The notes beneath the pieces are model-generated. The model saw nothing but the letters and a program-made list of their open reading frames with translations. It made no database searches and had not been told where the DNA came from. The translations under genes were made by a program, and so were the position numbers. Positions 1 through 10,597 of a stretch of 64,000 bases of DNA are shown piece after piece. The DNA is from Dimorphilus gyrociliatus (taxonomy: Eukaryota; Annelida; Polychaeta; Dinophilidae): contig CAJFCJ010000005.1 in assembly GCA_904063045.1 (NCBI GenBank), positions 2,396,088 through 2,460,087 on the forward strand. Reading direction: 5' to 3'. How positions within the stretch are numbered: the stretch's first letter is position 1; each line of letters opens with the position of its first letter.

Positions 1-2
1 CT

Positions 3-1175
3 TGTAAGAAATTTCTTGAATTTAAAGAGAATTTAGAAACTACATTAAAACATAAAAGTTTTAATCAACAAATTAATGAAGAGATTAAAAAATATCAATT
101 AATTCTTGGGGAATCGATAAAGAAATTTGAAAATATTAATTGTGAATGTAAAGAGGAGAATAGTGAACATTCACGAAAAGAATTGCAAGACTTTTACGGT
201 AAGATACTTAAGGATTTGGAAAGTTTACGTTTGAGATACGAAAGTGTTGAAAACATATTTCAACAGTCAAAAAACGAGCTTTTGAGGAAGGAGTATAACA
301 CTTTGAAAAATCAATACATTATCGACTTTTACAATACAGTAAGAAATGAAACGAAAGTAGAATTCACTACGGCTAAGGAAGGTCCTTGTAAAACGGTATT
401 AATCACAAACAATCAATCAGCTTATGAATATTCATTCGATATTTGCGATAGTCATACTCTATTCGGAGGTGAAGGTTGCTTTCAAGTATTAACTAATACA
501 GCACTTTACAAAATAAGAGATGGACAATACGACAGACACGAAACAACGAATTTTGTATCTGTTGATAAAGGGGAAAATAATATTCTTTATGCTTTGAATA
601 CAAAATGCAAACCATACAATTTTCCGATTTTTTATGAATGGGATGATGAAGAGAAAATATTCAAAGAAATGGCGACAAACTTTCTTTTAAACAGGTATTC
701 AGCACCAACTGCTACAGTTTTTGTACAAAATGAGCACGTGATACTGTTCGACAACCGTCTGAAAAATTTTAAAAGGGCAGAGTACTTTTGGACTGTCCTA
801 GATTGTAAAGACAAGAAAGTGAGAGACGGTCTAATTTATGTATTGAGAGACGAAGTAGACCTTCAATTTTACAGTTTAAATGCTATAGACGATCTGTTAG
901 GTGAAATTGTTCAAGTTCAAATTATAGATCGACAAACGTCAGTACTGGACGATATAATTAATCCAATAAGAAATGGTAGCCTACTAATGAGAAATTATCA
1001 ATACATTTTCATAATTGATCATCAAAAGAAAGTGGCTACAGCATTTCCCCATGATAAAATCTTTAAAGAAGGTGAAATAAGAGATTATTATTTCACTGAA
1101 AATCAATTCAATTTCTGCATTTTAAAGTCGTTTTACCCAAAATGGGAATATTTGGTGAAAATGTTTCCAAATTAA
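3..1175 (+). CDS. RING/TRIM-like protein, group A, 3' part (5' end outside window)
   Basis: The frame is open from the first bases of the window, so the gene starts upstream and the RING finger is not visible. What is present is about 60 residues of charged, coiled-coil-like sequence with Cys residues (C-x-C near 145-155), a further helical stretch, then a beta-rich C-terminal domain. The last 80 residues carry the group A block: an Asn-Gly-Ser-Leu-Leu-Met-Arg-Asn stretch, then IIDHQKKVATAFP and KIFKEGEIRDYYFTE. This matches the complete RING-containing paralogues at 37760 and 47645, so a RING upstream is inferred, not seen. Single exon within the window. Confidence 0.75.
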   Translation, partial: CKKFLEFKENLETTLKHKSFNQQINEEIKKYQLILGESIKKFENINCECKEENSEHSRKELQDFYGKILKDLESLRLRYESVENIFQQSKNELLRKEYNTLKNQYIIDFYNTVRNETKVEFTTAKEGPCKTVLITNNQSAYEYSFDICDSHTLFGGEGCFQVLTNTALYKIRDGQYDRHETTNFVSVDKGENNILYALNTKCKPYNFPIFYEWDDEEKIFKEMATNFLLNRYSAPTATVFVQNEHVILFDNRLKNFKRAEYFWTVLDCKDKKVRDGLIYVLRDEVDLQFYSLNAIDDLLGEIVQVQIIDRQTSVLDDIINPIRNGSLLMRNYQYIFIIDHQKKVATAFPHDKIFKEGEIRDYYFTENQFNFCILKSFYPKWEYLVKMFPN

Positions 1176-1602
1176 TTATCAAAATCAATATATTCTCTCT
1201 TCTATTTGTTTTTGGATAAGAAATTCTCCCTCACCCCTTTCTTTCTCTTCACTTCTTCACTTAAACAATACATTGTTTTCATATGAAATATCTATATGTA
1301 TATATATATATATATATATTGTCTACTGTTTATATATACAGTATATATATATATATAAATGATGCAATACATAATTATCTATACATATATTTAAGCTTGA
1401 AATTTAGTTAATCATCTAAAGAAAGAATGACTGAGTAGTATTTTTTATTTAAAGAACACAACTCTTAATTAACACAAAAAAATTAATTGGCCAGGACATA
1501 AGTAATAATCACTTGAAAAGAAGATTGTAAACAGTTCAAGTTTTATTATTAGAGTATTTATATTTTATAATAACGATAAATATATGTATATATAAAAAAA
1601 TT
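1176..1602. other. Intergenic, TA-rich
   Basis: TA microsatellites at about 1292-1359. No gene seen between the two RING genes. Confidence 0.7.
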
Positions 1603-3060
1603 ATGGATTGTCCTAGTTGTCGACGAGATATGGCATTTTTAGATGACTGCCGACTGTTACCCTGTAGGGTATCTTGTATTTTATGTTCAGCTTGTTTAAA
1701 GGATCACGTTGAAAGGAGTCAAGTAAAAGTTAATGATAATTTTTCATGTCCACTTTGTAAAGGACAATTAAAATGGACTCATAATGGATTGAAATCGTTT
1801 AAAAAGATTATTATCGATAAGTCGAGTAGCGTTAACCTACAACAATTAATCTTTGGCGAAAAGAGGAGGATTATGGAGAAGAAAACGCAAGAGATTGATA
1901 AGATAAGAAGAAGAGCTTTTCAATTAAACGCTCTAATTGCTAAAAGGCAAATTTATCTTATTCAAGAGATAAATAGTTTATATAATAAAAAGATGGCTGA
2001 ATGCGAAAGAGGAATTGGCCTTTACGAAAAGAACATGAATCTATCTAGTAGGAAAATGGGTAATGATGATTCTAGTCTTGTTCTTTCAATTGTTTACGAT
2101 TACGAGAAAAATGGTAATAAACTACCCGAATTCTTTCCGGATCATTGCAATTTATCTTTGGGTAAAATTCAAGAATTTGACGAGGAGAAACCAGTTTATT
2201 CAAAATTTACTGAACTAATTAGGCCTATTGAAATTTTAACTAGTAACGATTGTTGTTATTTAAAGACAAATTTGAATATATTAAAAGTATCTAATACCAT
2301 AGAAATTGAATTTCCAAGTATAATTGTTAAATATCCGGTAAGTGTTTTTATAGTTTTATTATTATTCATGTTATATAATTAATAATTGACCTAAAATGAT
2401 AATTAATTAATAAATTAGGTTATTTTCGATGGTCTTGGAATTACTGATATAAATGTTTCGAAAGATAAAACTCTTTATGGTCTAAAATATGATAATTATA
2501 AGAATTTTCAAATTTTTCGCTGGAGGAAAAGGGATGGACACGTTGAAAAGTGTAATTATGATATTTGCCAAAATTTAGCATCTTCTAATGATAATGACGT
2601 CATAAGCTTTCTAGCTAAAGACGATCTAATTGTTCACGATGTTAACTTGAAACAAGTTTCTATAAAAAGAAATTTCTATTCGTCTAATTTTCGCCCATTA
2701 ACAATTTTTAGAGATGGTTTTCTGTTTGTTTTACAAACAAGCCTTAATTTCGTCTGTTATAAAGTGAGCAATGTCAACGGTAAATTATTTTTAGATGGAA
2801 TTGTTGAAACAACAATTATGGATGGAAAATATTCAATTAGGAAAGATATAATTAACGAAATAAAAAGAGGTTGCCTTTTAGTTACGAATGATAAGTTTGT
2901 CTTTTTAATCGATCCAAGAATTAGGGAGGCAAAAGCCTATTTACAACAAAATAACTACGAATCTGGTACATTGAAAGGTTATTATACGAAAATTGATGAG
3001 ATACATTTCTATTTCTGGAAGACCAATAGTCTATCCAAAACGGAATGCTACTACTTTTGA
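1603..3060 (+). CDS. RING/TRIM-like protein, group A, two exons, RING with His-to-Cys change
   Basis: Spliced from 1603..2337 and 2419..3060. The 81-base intron has donor GTAAGT and acceptor TTAG and falls between codons. Product 458 residues. The RING ligands are C3, C6, C21, C25, C28, C31, C49 and C52; position 25 is Cys where most paralogues have His, giving an all-Cys finger. A coiled coil follows (about 85-150), then the EEKPVYSKF linker, then the beta-rich C-terminal domain with the group A block. Without splicing the protein would end in a hydrophobic tail encoded by the intron. It is the only group A member here with a visible intron in the coding region. Probable function is a ubiquitin E3 ligase, from the RING only. 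Confidence 0.8.
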
Positions 3061-3454
3061 TTAATGATATTATAATAATCGTATATTATGTAAATATATA
3101 AGTCAAGTATTTATTAAATAGGTAATAATGATTTTTTATTATATTAATTATTAATGATGTTAAAATTACACAATTAAAAAAAAGAATAAATTAAATTTGT
3201 CCTATCTATTTTGATACTTAGTGATATCCTTTAATTAGAACAGTCAATTAGTAGTTACTTTACTCATGATCCTTCATTGAAATCTGTTAAAATATTATTG
3301 AGTACTAAACGAATAAAGTTTACTTGTTAAATATTATAATATGGATAAAGATAATCTTATTCGTTCAATCTCTTTCCTTTACTAGACAAAGTTCTACGTT
3401 GTTTTCACTCGGTAAAAATTTTATTCAGAATGGAAAAAAAACGTCACGTAAATA
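3061..3454. other. Intergenic between convergent group A and group B genes
   Basis: AT-rich, no open frame or repeat seen. Confidence 0.7.
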
Positions 3455-4759
3455 TTAATAATTTCTATTTTCCAATCGGGGATAATGTTGAAAATATAAC
3501 TTTTTAGGATTTTCATTATCCGATAGACAGAATATTATTTCATCATCTGTTAATTGATATTCCAATAACCTTTTCCCGGGGAATATCTTTTCATTTTCAA
3601 TTGATATAGCTTCTTGAAATTTAATGTTAAATATAATAATTTTCTCATTATCAGGTAGGATTCTATGACCATCGTTCAACTTGTTAATTACGTTCTCGTA
3701 CATTGAATAGTTTTCTTTATTAGATTTTTCAATATTTATAATTATTGAATCGATTTGATGATCAGAAAAGTATTCTATATAGTTTTCGTACTCGACGCAT
3801 AAACCATCCATATAGGCTTTGTGGGCAATAACTGCTAATTGTTCATCTTTAGCGTTTCTACCATTCGATACTGTTTCTTTTAAAGATGGTTTCTTAAAAT
3901 AGTAAGTCTTTCCAACATCCGTTGTGAGTATGATGTTATGTTTAAATACTCCAAACATAACTTTAGATTTGAGAACTTTTCTTTGTAAAAGGCATTTTAT
4001 AATACCAACGAAATTATCTAAATTAATGATTTTACAATAGAATTTTGAATCATTATAAGTTATATAAGATAGATGATTATCGTAGGTTGATGCTATATCT
4101 AATATTGATCCTTTCTTCCATATCATACCTTTACCAGTTTTAAGATAATAGATTTGACGATTATCTTGTAATGTTATAAAGCCTTCCTTTGTAGAGATTA
4201 CTTTTATTGGTTCTGATTTTAGTTCCATTGTAGATTGTTTTATAGGTTTCTCGTATATAGGCCTAGTAAGCGTTCCAATAGTTTTAGCTTTAAAGCTACA
4301 ATCTTCTGTAAAAGTACCAGTTTTATTAAAAAGATTTTCGGTTGTATATATTAATTCTTTAGTCATTTTCTGTACATTTCGATAAAGGACTGGATTTGAA
4401 AGATTTCTCTTGAAATCCTTTAATTGAATTGTATCTGTAAGAGCTTGCTTTAAATTTGATTTCTTTTCGTCAAAAAATACATCAATCTCATCGGCTAACC
4501 TTCCCCTTTGCCTGTGAATTGAACTTATTAACTCTTTTACAAAGTCGTCAAGTACTTTCTTTTGTTTTATACAATCGTCATTAATCTTTACTATTTCCGT
4601 TTCAATAGTATCGTCAAAAGACATAAGTTTCTTTTGTAGTGTTTCGTCTTCACTTTCAAACTGTTTATCTTCAAGATTTATATGATTTTCCAACGAGATT
4701 TTCGTTTGTTTACTACGTTGATCATTTGTTAATTTTGTTGTGTTATTGACTGCCAACAT
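3455..4759 (-). CDS. RING-less TRIM-like coiled-coil protein, group B
   Basis: Single exon, 434 residues. No zinc-finger cysteines at the N-terminus; instead about 45 polar residues and then a long coiled coil (about 45-115) containing the group hallmark FFDEKKSNLKQAL. The linker has YEKPIKQ (EKP at 170-172). The C-terminal domain begins with a KVISTKEGF-type strand, has MFGVFKHNIIL near the middle and ends with the group block (INKLNDGH, EKIFPGKRLLEYQLTDDEIIFCLSD). The same C-terminal block, diverged, is found in the RING paralogues, so this looks like a TRIM-like protein that lacks a RING. Function unknown; coiled-coil oligomerisation is likely. Confidence 0.75.
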   Translation of the reverse strand: MLAVNNTTKLTNDQRSKQTKISLENHINLEDKQFESEDETLQKKLMSFDDTIETEIVKINDDCIKQKKVLDDFVKELISSIHRQRGRLADEIDVFFDEKKSNLKQALTDTIQLKDFKRNLSNPVLYRNVQKMTKELIYTTENLFNKTGTFTEDCSFKAKTIGTLTRPIYEKPIKQSTMELKSEPIKVISTKEGFITLQDNRQIYYLKTGKGMIWKKGSILDIASTYDNHLSYITYNDSKFYCKIINLDNFVGIIKCLLQRKVLKSKVMFGVFKHNIILTTDVGKTYYFKKPSLKETVSNGRNAKDEQLAVIAHKAYMDGLCVEYENYIEYFSDHQIDSIIINIEKSNKENYSMYENVINKLNDGHRILPDNEKIIIFNIKFQEAISIENEKIFPGKRLLEYQLTDDEIIFCLSDNENPKKLYFQHYPRLENRNY

Positions 4760-5130
4760 ATTTACTTTCTTTATTCTAAATTGTTAACTTGATATAGCTG
4801 TTTTCTATTTGATAAAATGAACATTATTTAATAAGGAATTAAGTGTTTTATACGAATAAAACATACCTTCTTAGTAAAAGATGATACCGTTATTTCAAAT
4901 TTAAGACGGGAAAAAATTCCATTCTAATTTAATATGATGTCCATAAATATAACGATAAATTAATTAATTAATTAATTAATTAGTTACCCAATTAGCAAAA
5001 AACTTTTATTCTATATAAAAACAAATAGCTAACTAAGGCAAAACTAAGTATTTTTTATAAAAAAAAAAGAAACAGGGAAATAACAACTAATTTCTATTGG
5101 CTAAAGTAAATCATAAACGATAAATGAGGT
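4760..5130. other. Intergenic with TTAA tandem run
   Basis: A tandem TTAA/AATT run lies at about 4956-4983; nothing else stands out. Confidence 0.7.
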
Positions 5131-6261
5131 CTATTTGTAAAGATGGGGAAAAGATTGAATATACAACTTTTTTGAATTAGCCCTATCCATTAAACAGAAT
5201 ATAATATTTTCGCTTGTCACCTTATAATCTATTAATGATTTGTTTTTGAACATGTAATCTTGTTGAATATAATAAGTCGACTCTTTAGAAAATAGAATAA
5301 GCTTATCGTCGTGACCGATAATCTTGTATCCTTCCAATATCTTATTCATTATATTACTGTACATCGAATGGCCATTTATCGAACAACTAACAGCTTTTCT
5401 TTTATAGCTCCTCTTAAAATCAGAATCATAGCAAATAACTGAAGAATTATAAATATAATAGAGTCCATTGTTGAAGACTTTATAAGTAAAGTTGCGGTTC
5501 ATCTTATGAAGTTTATTACTCCATGTTTCACAGCATAAAGTTTTTCTTTCAATAATAAATGTTTCCTTCGAATTGCAACTTCTAATGATGATATTATCTC
5601 TAAAAACTCCAAACATAACAGTTAAAGGATCAATCTTACATTTTGGAAGTCGTACTTCTTCTGTCTGTCTATATTCAAGATTGATTTCTTTGCAGTAAAA
5701 TCTACCTTCTCTGTACTGAATATACGCAAGATTATCTTCGTATGTTGAGTATATATCGAGAATTTCATCTTTTTCAGAGATAAGACACTTTTTTGTTTTT
5801 ACTTCAATAATCTCACAACCATTTTGCAGTGCTAGAAATCCTATCTTTGTAGCGATAACCCTTGTAATTGGTTTAGATAATTCGATTAATTCTTCTTTAA
5901 ATGGAACTTCAAAAATTGGTTTGATTATACCGCCAATGTTCTTGGTTTGGGCAAACTCTGACATAGAATAGATAGCGACCTTATTTAATAGATTCTTTGT
6001 TGAATATATAAAGTTTTTCTTCATTTTTTCCATATTTTGACAAATGATTGGATTTGTTGAATTTTCATGAAGATCTTGCAACCGTTTCACATCGGAAAGC
6101 GCTTGTTGTAAAGAAAATTTTTTTTCAGAGTAAAATAAATCCATTTCATCCAAGATATTCTCCTTTTGCTCTTTAATTGACACAATTAATTCATTAACCG
6201 TTTCGTCAAGTATTCTTTCTTGTTTTATTCTTTCTTGTTCATCGCCAATTCTATTAGTCAT
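5131..6261 (-). CDS. RING-less TRIM-like coiled-coil protein, group B, N-terminus uncertain
   Basis: From the ATG at 6261 the product is 376 residues, about 40 shorter at the N-terminus than its neighbours. Homology to paralogues continues upstream in the same frame for about ten residues (GSFGDLIKEM), back to a stop near 6304. Another ATG at 6365 opens a second frame whose product (MTEVKMEIPENILQESEE) resembles paralogue N-termini but stops near 6294. A one-base frameshift or an unrecognised intron near 6295-6302 would explain this. The linker reads FEVP rather than YEKP. The coiled coil and the C-terminal block (INKILEGYKI, LIDYKVTSENIIFCL) are intact. Confidence 0.65.
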   Translation of the reverse strand: MTNRIGDEQERIKQERILDETVNELIVSIKEQKENILDEMDLFYSEKKFSLQQALSDVKRLQDLHENSTNPIICQNMEKMKKNFIYSTKNLLNKVAIYSMSEFAQTKNIGGIIKPIFEVPFKEELIELSKPITRVIATKIGFLALQNGCEIIEVKTKKCLISEKDEILDIYSTYEDNLAYIQYREGRFYCKEINLEYRQTEEVRLPKCKIDPLTVMFGVFRDNIIIRSCNSKETFIIERKTLCCETWSNKLHKMNRNFTYKVFNNGLYYIYNSSVICYDSDFKRSYKRKAVSCSINGHSMYSNIMNKILEGYKIIGHDDKLILFSKESTYYIQQDYMFKNKSLIDYKVTSENIIFCLMDRANSKKLYIQSFPHLYK

Positions 6262-6365
6262 TTCTTTAATAAGATCACCAAATGAACCTGCATTATCTAT
6301 GATTTATAATTTCTTCAGATTCTTGTAAAATGTTTTCAGGAATTTCCATCTTGACTTCTGTCATT

Positions 6366-6787
6366 TTTCTATTCTAGCCGACAAATAGAAAGAGTTTCTA
6401 CAGTATATATGAATAATAATTTAGGATGTCCCTACCTTGAGATATTGGGGATGAGCCTCGTTATGCACAATCGAAAACCGTTTTAATATATTTCAATGTC
6501 TCTTTACTACTTCGAATTAATTAAGTAGTTTTCAATATTTTCTATATTACATATTAATACTTAATATACTTTCAAAGTATCTTTAATATTTAGTTATAAT
6601 TAGGATTATATTAAATAATTAAGGATATTTATAATTATTCTATTAAAGACGATAATAGGGGTAATTCCAATATAGTTTTGGCCAAACTGTTGAAAGAAAA
6701 TGCGATGAAAATATTTATTATTTAAAAACACCAAATGATTTGTTATAGAATGTAAAGAGGGAAAAACGAATTGAATAGAGCGTCTAA
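6366..6787. other. Intergenic
   Basis: AT-rich spacer between two group B genes; no feature seen beyond the uncertain 5' end discussed for the gene at 5131. Confidence 0.65.
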
Positions 6788-8086
6788 TTAAAAATTCTCA
6801 TCTTTCAATACAGGATAATACTGAATTGTTATCATTTTTGGATTTTCTATATCCAAAAGACAAAATACAATATGAGAATTTGTTAATTGATATTCAAGTA
6901 ATCTTTTGCCAGGGAAGATTTTCTCGTGTTCAATTAAGTATCCTTCGCCAGATTTAACGTTAAATAGTACAAAATCTTTTTCACTGCAGAAGATTTGTTC
7001 ACCTTCAATTAGCTTATCAATTATATTATCGTATAGGGAGAAATCTTGAATAGTAGAAGTTTTAATATTCAAGAATATTTTATCAGCATTAAAGTCGCTA
7101 AAATATTCCAATTCATCTCCAAAATCAATACATAAACCTTTCTTAAATGCTTTATGACTAATTGGTTTCTTTTTTGAAGTTTTATCCTCAATTTCTGATA
7201 CTTCGAGATTAGTTCTATGATAGAAATGAGTTTTACCATTATCCGAACTAATTATAATATTTTTCTTATAAACTCCAAACATAATTGAAGATAAATTATT
7301 AAACGGATATGAGAAACTTCTCATAATCCATTCATCATTTTCCAAGTTTAACGTTTTACAATAGAATTTTGAATCAACATAAACAATGTATGATAATCGA
7401 TTATCAAATGTTGAACAAATATCTAATATATCATTCTTCTCCGAAACTACAGTATGGCCATAATTCAATTCAATAATTTTATTATTCGATTGCCATGCGA
7501 GAAATCCTTTTTTAGTTGCAATAACCTTCTTTAATTGTGAATTTAATAATATTATATGTTCTTTAATAGGTTTTTCGTAAATGGGCGTCTTTAATTTTCC
7601 AATATTATTTTCGTATTTATAATTTTCTTTTAATTCAAAATATTTCATTTTATTTATAATATTTTCAGTTGCGTACATTAATTCTTTGGCCATCTTTTTT
7701 AAATTTCTTTGAACTATTGGATTTTGTGAATTTCTATTAAAATCTTCAAGGCGTTGTGTGTCTGATAAAGCTCGTTTTAAATTTGATTTCTTATCAGCGT
7801 AGAATAATTCAATTTCATCTTTAATTGTTTCTTGTTGTTTATGGAGTGAAGCTATATATTTAGTAACTGCTTTATCAATTATATTCTTTTGCTTTTCGCA
7901 TTCATTGTCAGTGTTGTTGATCTCTTTTTCGATAATCTTATTAAATGATATTAGCCTATCTTGTAAAGACTCGTTTTCTATATTGAACACTTTCATTTCT
8001 TTACTATTTTGATTATTTATCTTTATTGTTTCCGGTGATAAATTGAAATATTCATCAGAAGGTATATTTTCTGCGGTACCGCTCAT
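6788..8086 (-). CDS. RING-less TRIM-like coiled-coil protein, group B
   Basis: Single exon, 432 residues, very close in layout to the gene at 3455. It has a polar N-terminus, coiled coil 45-115 with LFYADKKSNLKRALSD, and YEKPIKEH (EKP 171-173). The C-terminal domain carries SIMFGVYKKNIIISS and the end block EKIFPGKRLLEYQLTNSHIV, nearly identical to that gene in this stretch, suggesting recent duplication or gene conversion between the two. The nine-base element CAGTGTCCA lies 246 bases upstream of the start (8332-8340). Confidence 0.75.
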   Translation of the reverse strand: MSGTAENIPSDEYFNLSPETIKINNQNSKEMKVFNIENESLQDRLISFNKIIEKEINNTDNECEKQKNIIDKAVTKYIASLHKQQETIKDEIELFYADKKSNLKRALSDTQRLEDFNRNSQNPIVQRNLKKMAKELMYATENIINKMKYFELKENYKYENNIGKLKTPIYEKPIKEHIILLNSQLKKVIATKKGFLAWQSNNKIIELNYGHTVVSEKNDILDICSTFDNRLSYIVYVDSKFYCKTLNLENDEWIMRSFSYPFNNLSSIMFGVYKKNIIISSDNGKTHFYHRTNLEVSEIEDKTSKKKPISHKAFKKGLCIDFGDELEYFSDFNADKIFLNIKTSTIQDFSLYDNIIDKLIEGEQIFCSEKDFVLFNVKSGEGYLIEHEKIFPGKRLLEYQLTNSHIVFCLLDIENPKMITIQYYPVLKDENF

Positions 8087-8685
8087 CTAAATGAAATATA
8101 ATACTTATAAATCAATATATCAATTTTTAAAAGTAGCTAAATAAAATAGTTTATAATATAATATGTGAATGATTATATTTACGAATCAATTATCTATAAA
8201 ATTACTAATTAATGCAGTCTTTTTACTGTTAAATATACCTTTTATTCTTTTACTTGAAAGTCTTTGAGTAAAGAGAAATTAAAACTCTATACCTATATAT
8301 AAACGTATATTGTTCCAATTGTAATTATTTACAGTGTCCAGTCATTTAAAAATTTGTCAACAAAACTTTTTAGACAGTTCAACCAAGTCCTTTATTTTTT
8401 TTTTATTTAGATAATTAACTAGAAATTAAAAAACAAAATCTATTTTTGTAAACTTTTGGAATAACAAAAATAGCTAAATATGATACTCTCTTAATTCAAT
8501 AACGTTTAAGAATCGTAATAGTGTACTATTTATAGAATATATGACGGTCATGTGATGAGAATATAATTTTATTAAAATCAAATTACTAAATGTAAGCGTG
8601 GTATACGGTTCGATATAAGTTCGTAATGACTAATAAAGTAGAAGAGGAGGAGGATAAGTAGAAAGCTTCCGATTGAAAAATATGT
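8087..8685. other. Intergenic, upstream of the group B gene at 6788
   Basis: Contains CAGTGTCCA at 8332-8340; no open frame seen. Confidence 0.65.
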
Positions 8686-9935
8686 CTATGCTAAATTCAA
8701 ATAACGATCAATAGTTATATTTTTCGATTTATCCTTGTCAGTTAAACAAAACATTACCATCTCTCCTTCAATTCGATACTCTAACAAAATTTTACCATTG
8801 AAATAAGCGTCATTATCTAAAGAGAATCCAACTTTTTTGCCAAAATGAACAAGAAAATGTTGATTTCGTATCGAAAAAATTTCATATCCTTCGTTTAATT
8901 TCGATATTATCTCGTTAGATACCGATGGATATTCCTTTACAATAGGAACAATTCTAATAAGGTAGGTAAACTTCGCTTCGGAGCTATAATACTCAATAAA
9001 TGATCCAAGTATCCTGCATAAACCGTGAGGAAAGGTTTTATAATTATCCTTTGAATATTGAAATAGATCATTACGATCATCTTTCAAATAGCTCATTGGT
9101 CTATAGTTGGATTTTTTGAAGAGACATTCGTCAAATGAATTCTCATTCTTTAATAAGATAGAATCTTTGAAAACGCAAAATATCGCCATAGAAGGACAAC
9201 TATCACGTTCCACTAAAGGAATTCCTTTTCTTTGTCTTATTCTTTCATTTATATAATCTCCTTCCAGAACTACTTCTTTATAATAAAATACACCTTTTAT
9301 ATATTGGATATATGCCAAATCTCTATTGTACGTTGGGCAAATATCAAGAATTTCGTTATCATCTTCCACTAAAAGTGCTTCGGAAAATAACGCGTATACC
9401 CTCGATCTACCTAAAAGCACCAGAAATCCTACCTTTGTATCAATAATCTTTCTTGGTTTTACCACGAGTTGAAACGATAATTCAGAAATTGGTCTTTCAA
9501 AAGTATGCTCAACAATCTTTACCTTATCTAATTCACTTAAAAATGAATATTTATCATAAATCTCAGCTTTATGCATTTCATTTATACACGATTCAAGATA
9601 ATCTTTAATATTCAATCTAAATGAGTCACGACTATAGGTATCCTCCATATTTTTCGTCGTCTCTAGTAGATCTTTGATAACATTTTTCGTTTGTTTCAAT
9701 TCAGATTTGTTCTTTTCATAAATTACATCTATTTCGGAAACAAAACGATTTCTCTTACGATAAAGTGCTACAACGTGCTTTTTAATCGATCTGTCGAGTG
9801 ATTCAATTCGTTTTTCACGATTAATTTTCAATCTCTTAAATTGTTGTTGAATCATTTTTTCAAAAGACTTAAGAAGAGAAATTGTTGATTATGAGAAATT
9901 TATTAAAATTAACATATTCTTACCTTTAAATCCAT
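8686..9935 (-). CDS. RING-less TRIM-like coiled-coil protein, group B, with tiny first exon
   Basis: Best read as two exons on the minus strand: 9935..9924 (ATG plus three codons, MDLK) and 9867..8686, with a 56-base intron (donor GTAAGA, acceptor TTAAG). Splicing adds MDLKSFEK before the first in-frame ATG of the large exon. The SFEK stretch lines up with SFDD/SFNK in paralogues, which supports the model. Product about 397 residues. The linker is FERPISE rather than YEKP. The C-terminal domain is more diverged, with many Arg residues, but keeps ISKLNEGYEIF and ILLEYRIEGEMVMFCLTD. If the small exon is wrong, translation would start at 9855. Confidence 0.7.
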
Positions 9936-10012
9936 TGATAATTGTTTGTCGATAACAAGATTATATGAAGTTCGACTTTGATAGGGATTAAATTACTCAG
10001 TGTTTAACAGTG

Positions 10013-10035
10013 TCTCTCTCTCTCTCTCTCTTTCT
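10013..10035. repeat. (TC)n microsatellite
   Basis: A run of TC dinucleotides sits upstream of the group B gene that starts at 9935. The rest of 9936-10231 is AT-rich and shows no open frame of note. Confidence 0.85.
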
Positions 10036-10231
10036 CACTCTCTGACTATCTCTGCCTCCAACTCTTACGTACTCTCTACTATCTAATTGAATTTAGTTAG
10101 GTTGTCAATTAAAAATAGATTTATAAGACCTAATTCGTAAATTAGAGATGTTTTTGTCCTAAATTCCTGCAACTATTAAATGAAAAACAGGTTGTTGTAT
10201 ATATTAATATATAAGTATATATATATATATA

Positions 10232-10423
10232 TGTAGTCGACGAGTACTGTATTGTTTCAAAGCGTCTAGTTTTAAAGTCTATACTGGTAAATAGCAGTAA
10301 TTATGAGTAATACACGTACACAAAGAAATGATAACGGGTAAAAGTCAGTTGGTTTTAAAATTATATAAGCGTAACGATAATTTGGCTCGCTGACAAATTT
10401 AGGCGATGTACTCATCGACTACA
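10232..10423 (-). repeat. LTR-like direct repeat, left copy (3' LTR in element orientation)
   Basis: About 160 bases (10262-10423) are repeated with roughly 90% identity by eye at 12042-12204. The left copy begins TGTAGTCGACGAGTAC and ends GTACTCATCGACTACA, so its ends are near-perfect inverted repeats with TG..CA termini, as expected for an LTR. The first 30 bases differ from the right copy. Confidence 0.7.
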
Positions 10424-10581
10424 CTGGCCGGGGGAAGAGGAAAAGAGAGAGGCTCTTTTGGTAGGTAGGGGATTATATCTCTAACGTCTCTCTCTATATT
10501 ACTGTGACCAGTGTAGATCTCGAAGGTGCGGTCTGTGATTTGTTGATTTACCAGACGCTGGAATTTGTACTGTTGTCTCAT
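10399..10581 (-). other. Short open frame running into the left LTR
   Basis: A 60-codon frame lies between the knuckle region and the left LTR and ends inside the LTR. It may be the 3' end of a deleted retroelement coding region. Nothing in it is recognisable, and it could be chance. Confidence 0.25.
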
Positions 10582-10597
10582 ATACGGTCATTCTTTT

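Noticed and set aside
632-814. Minus-strand 60-codon frame
   Set aside because: Lies entirely antisense to a group A coding region with family conservation.
10013-10035. CRISPR-like or regulatory array
   Set aside because: Simple dinucleotide microsatellite in an animal genome; no spacers.
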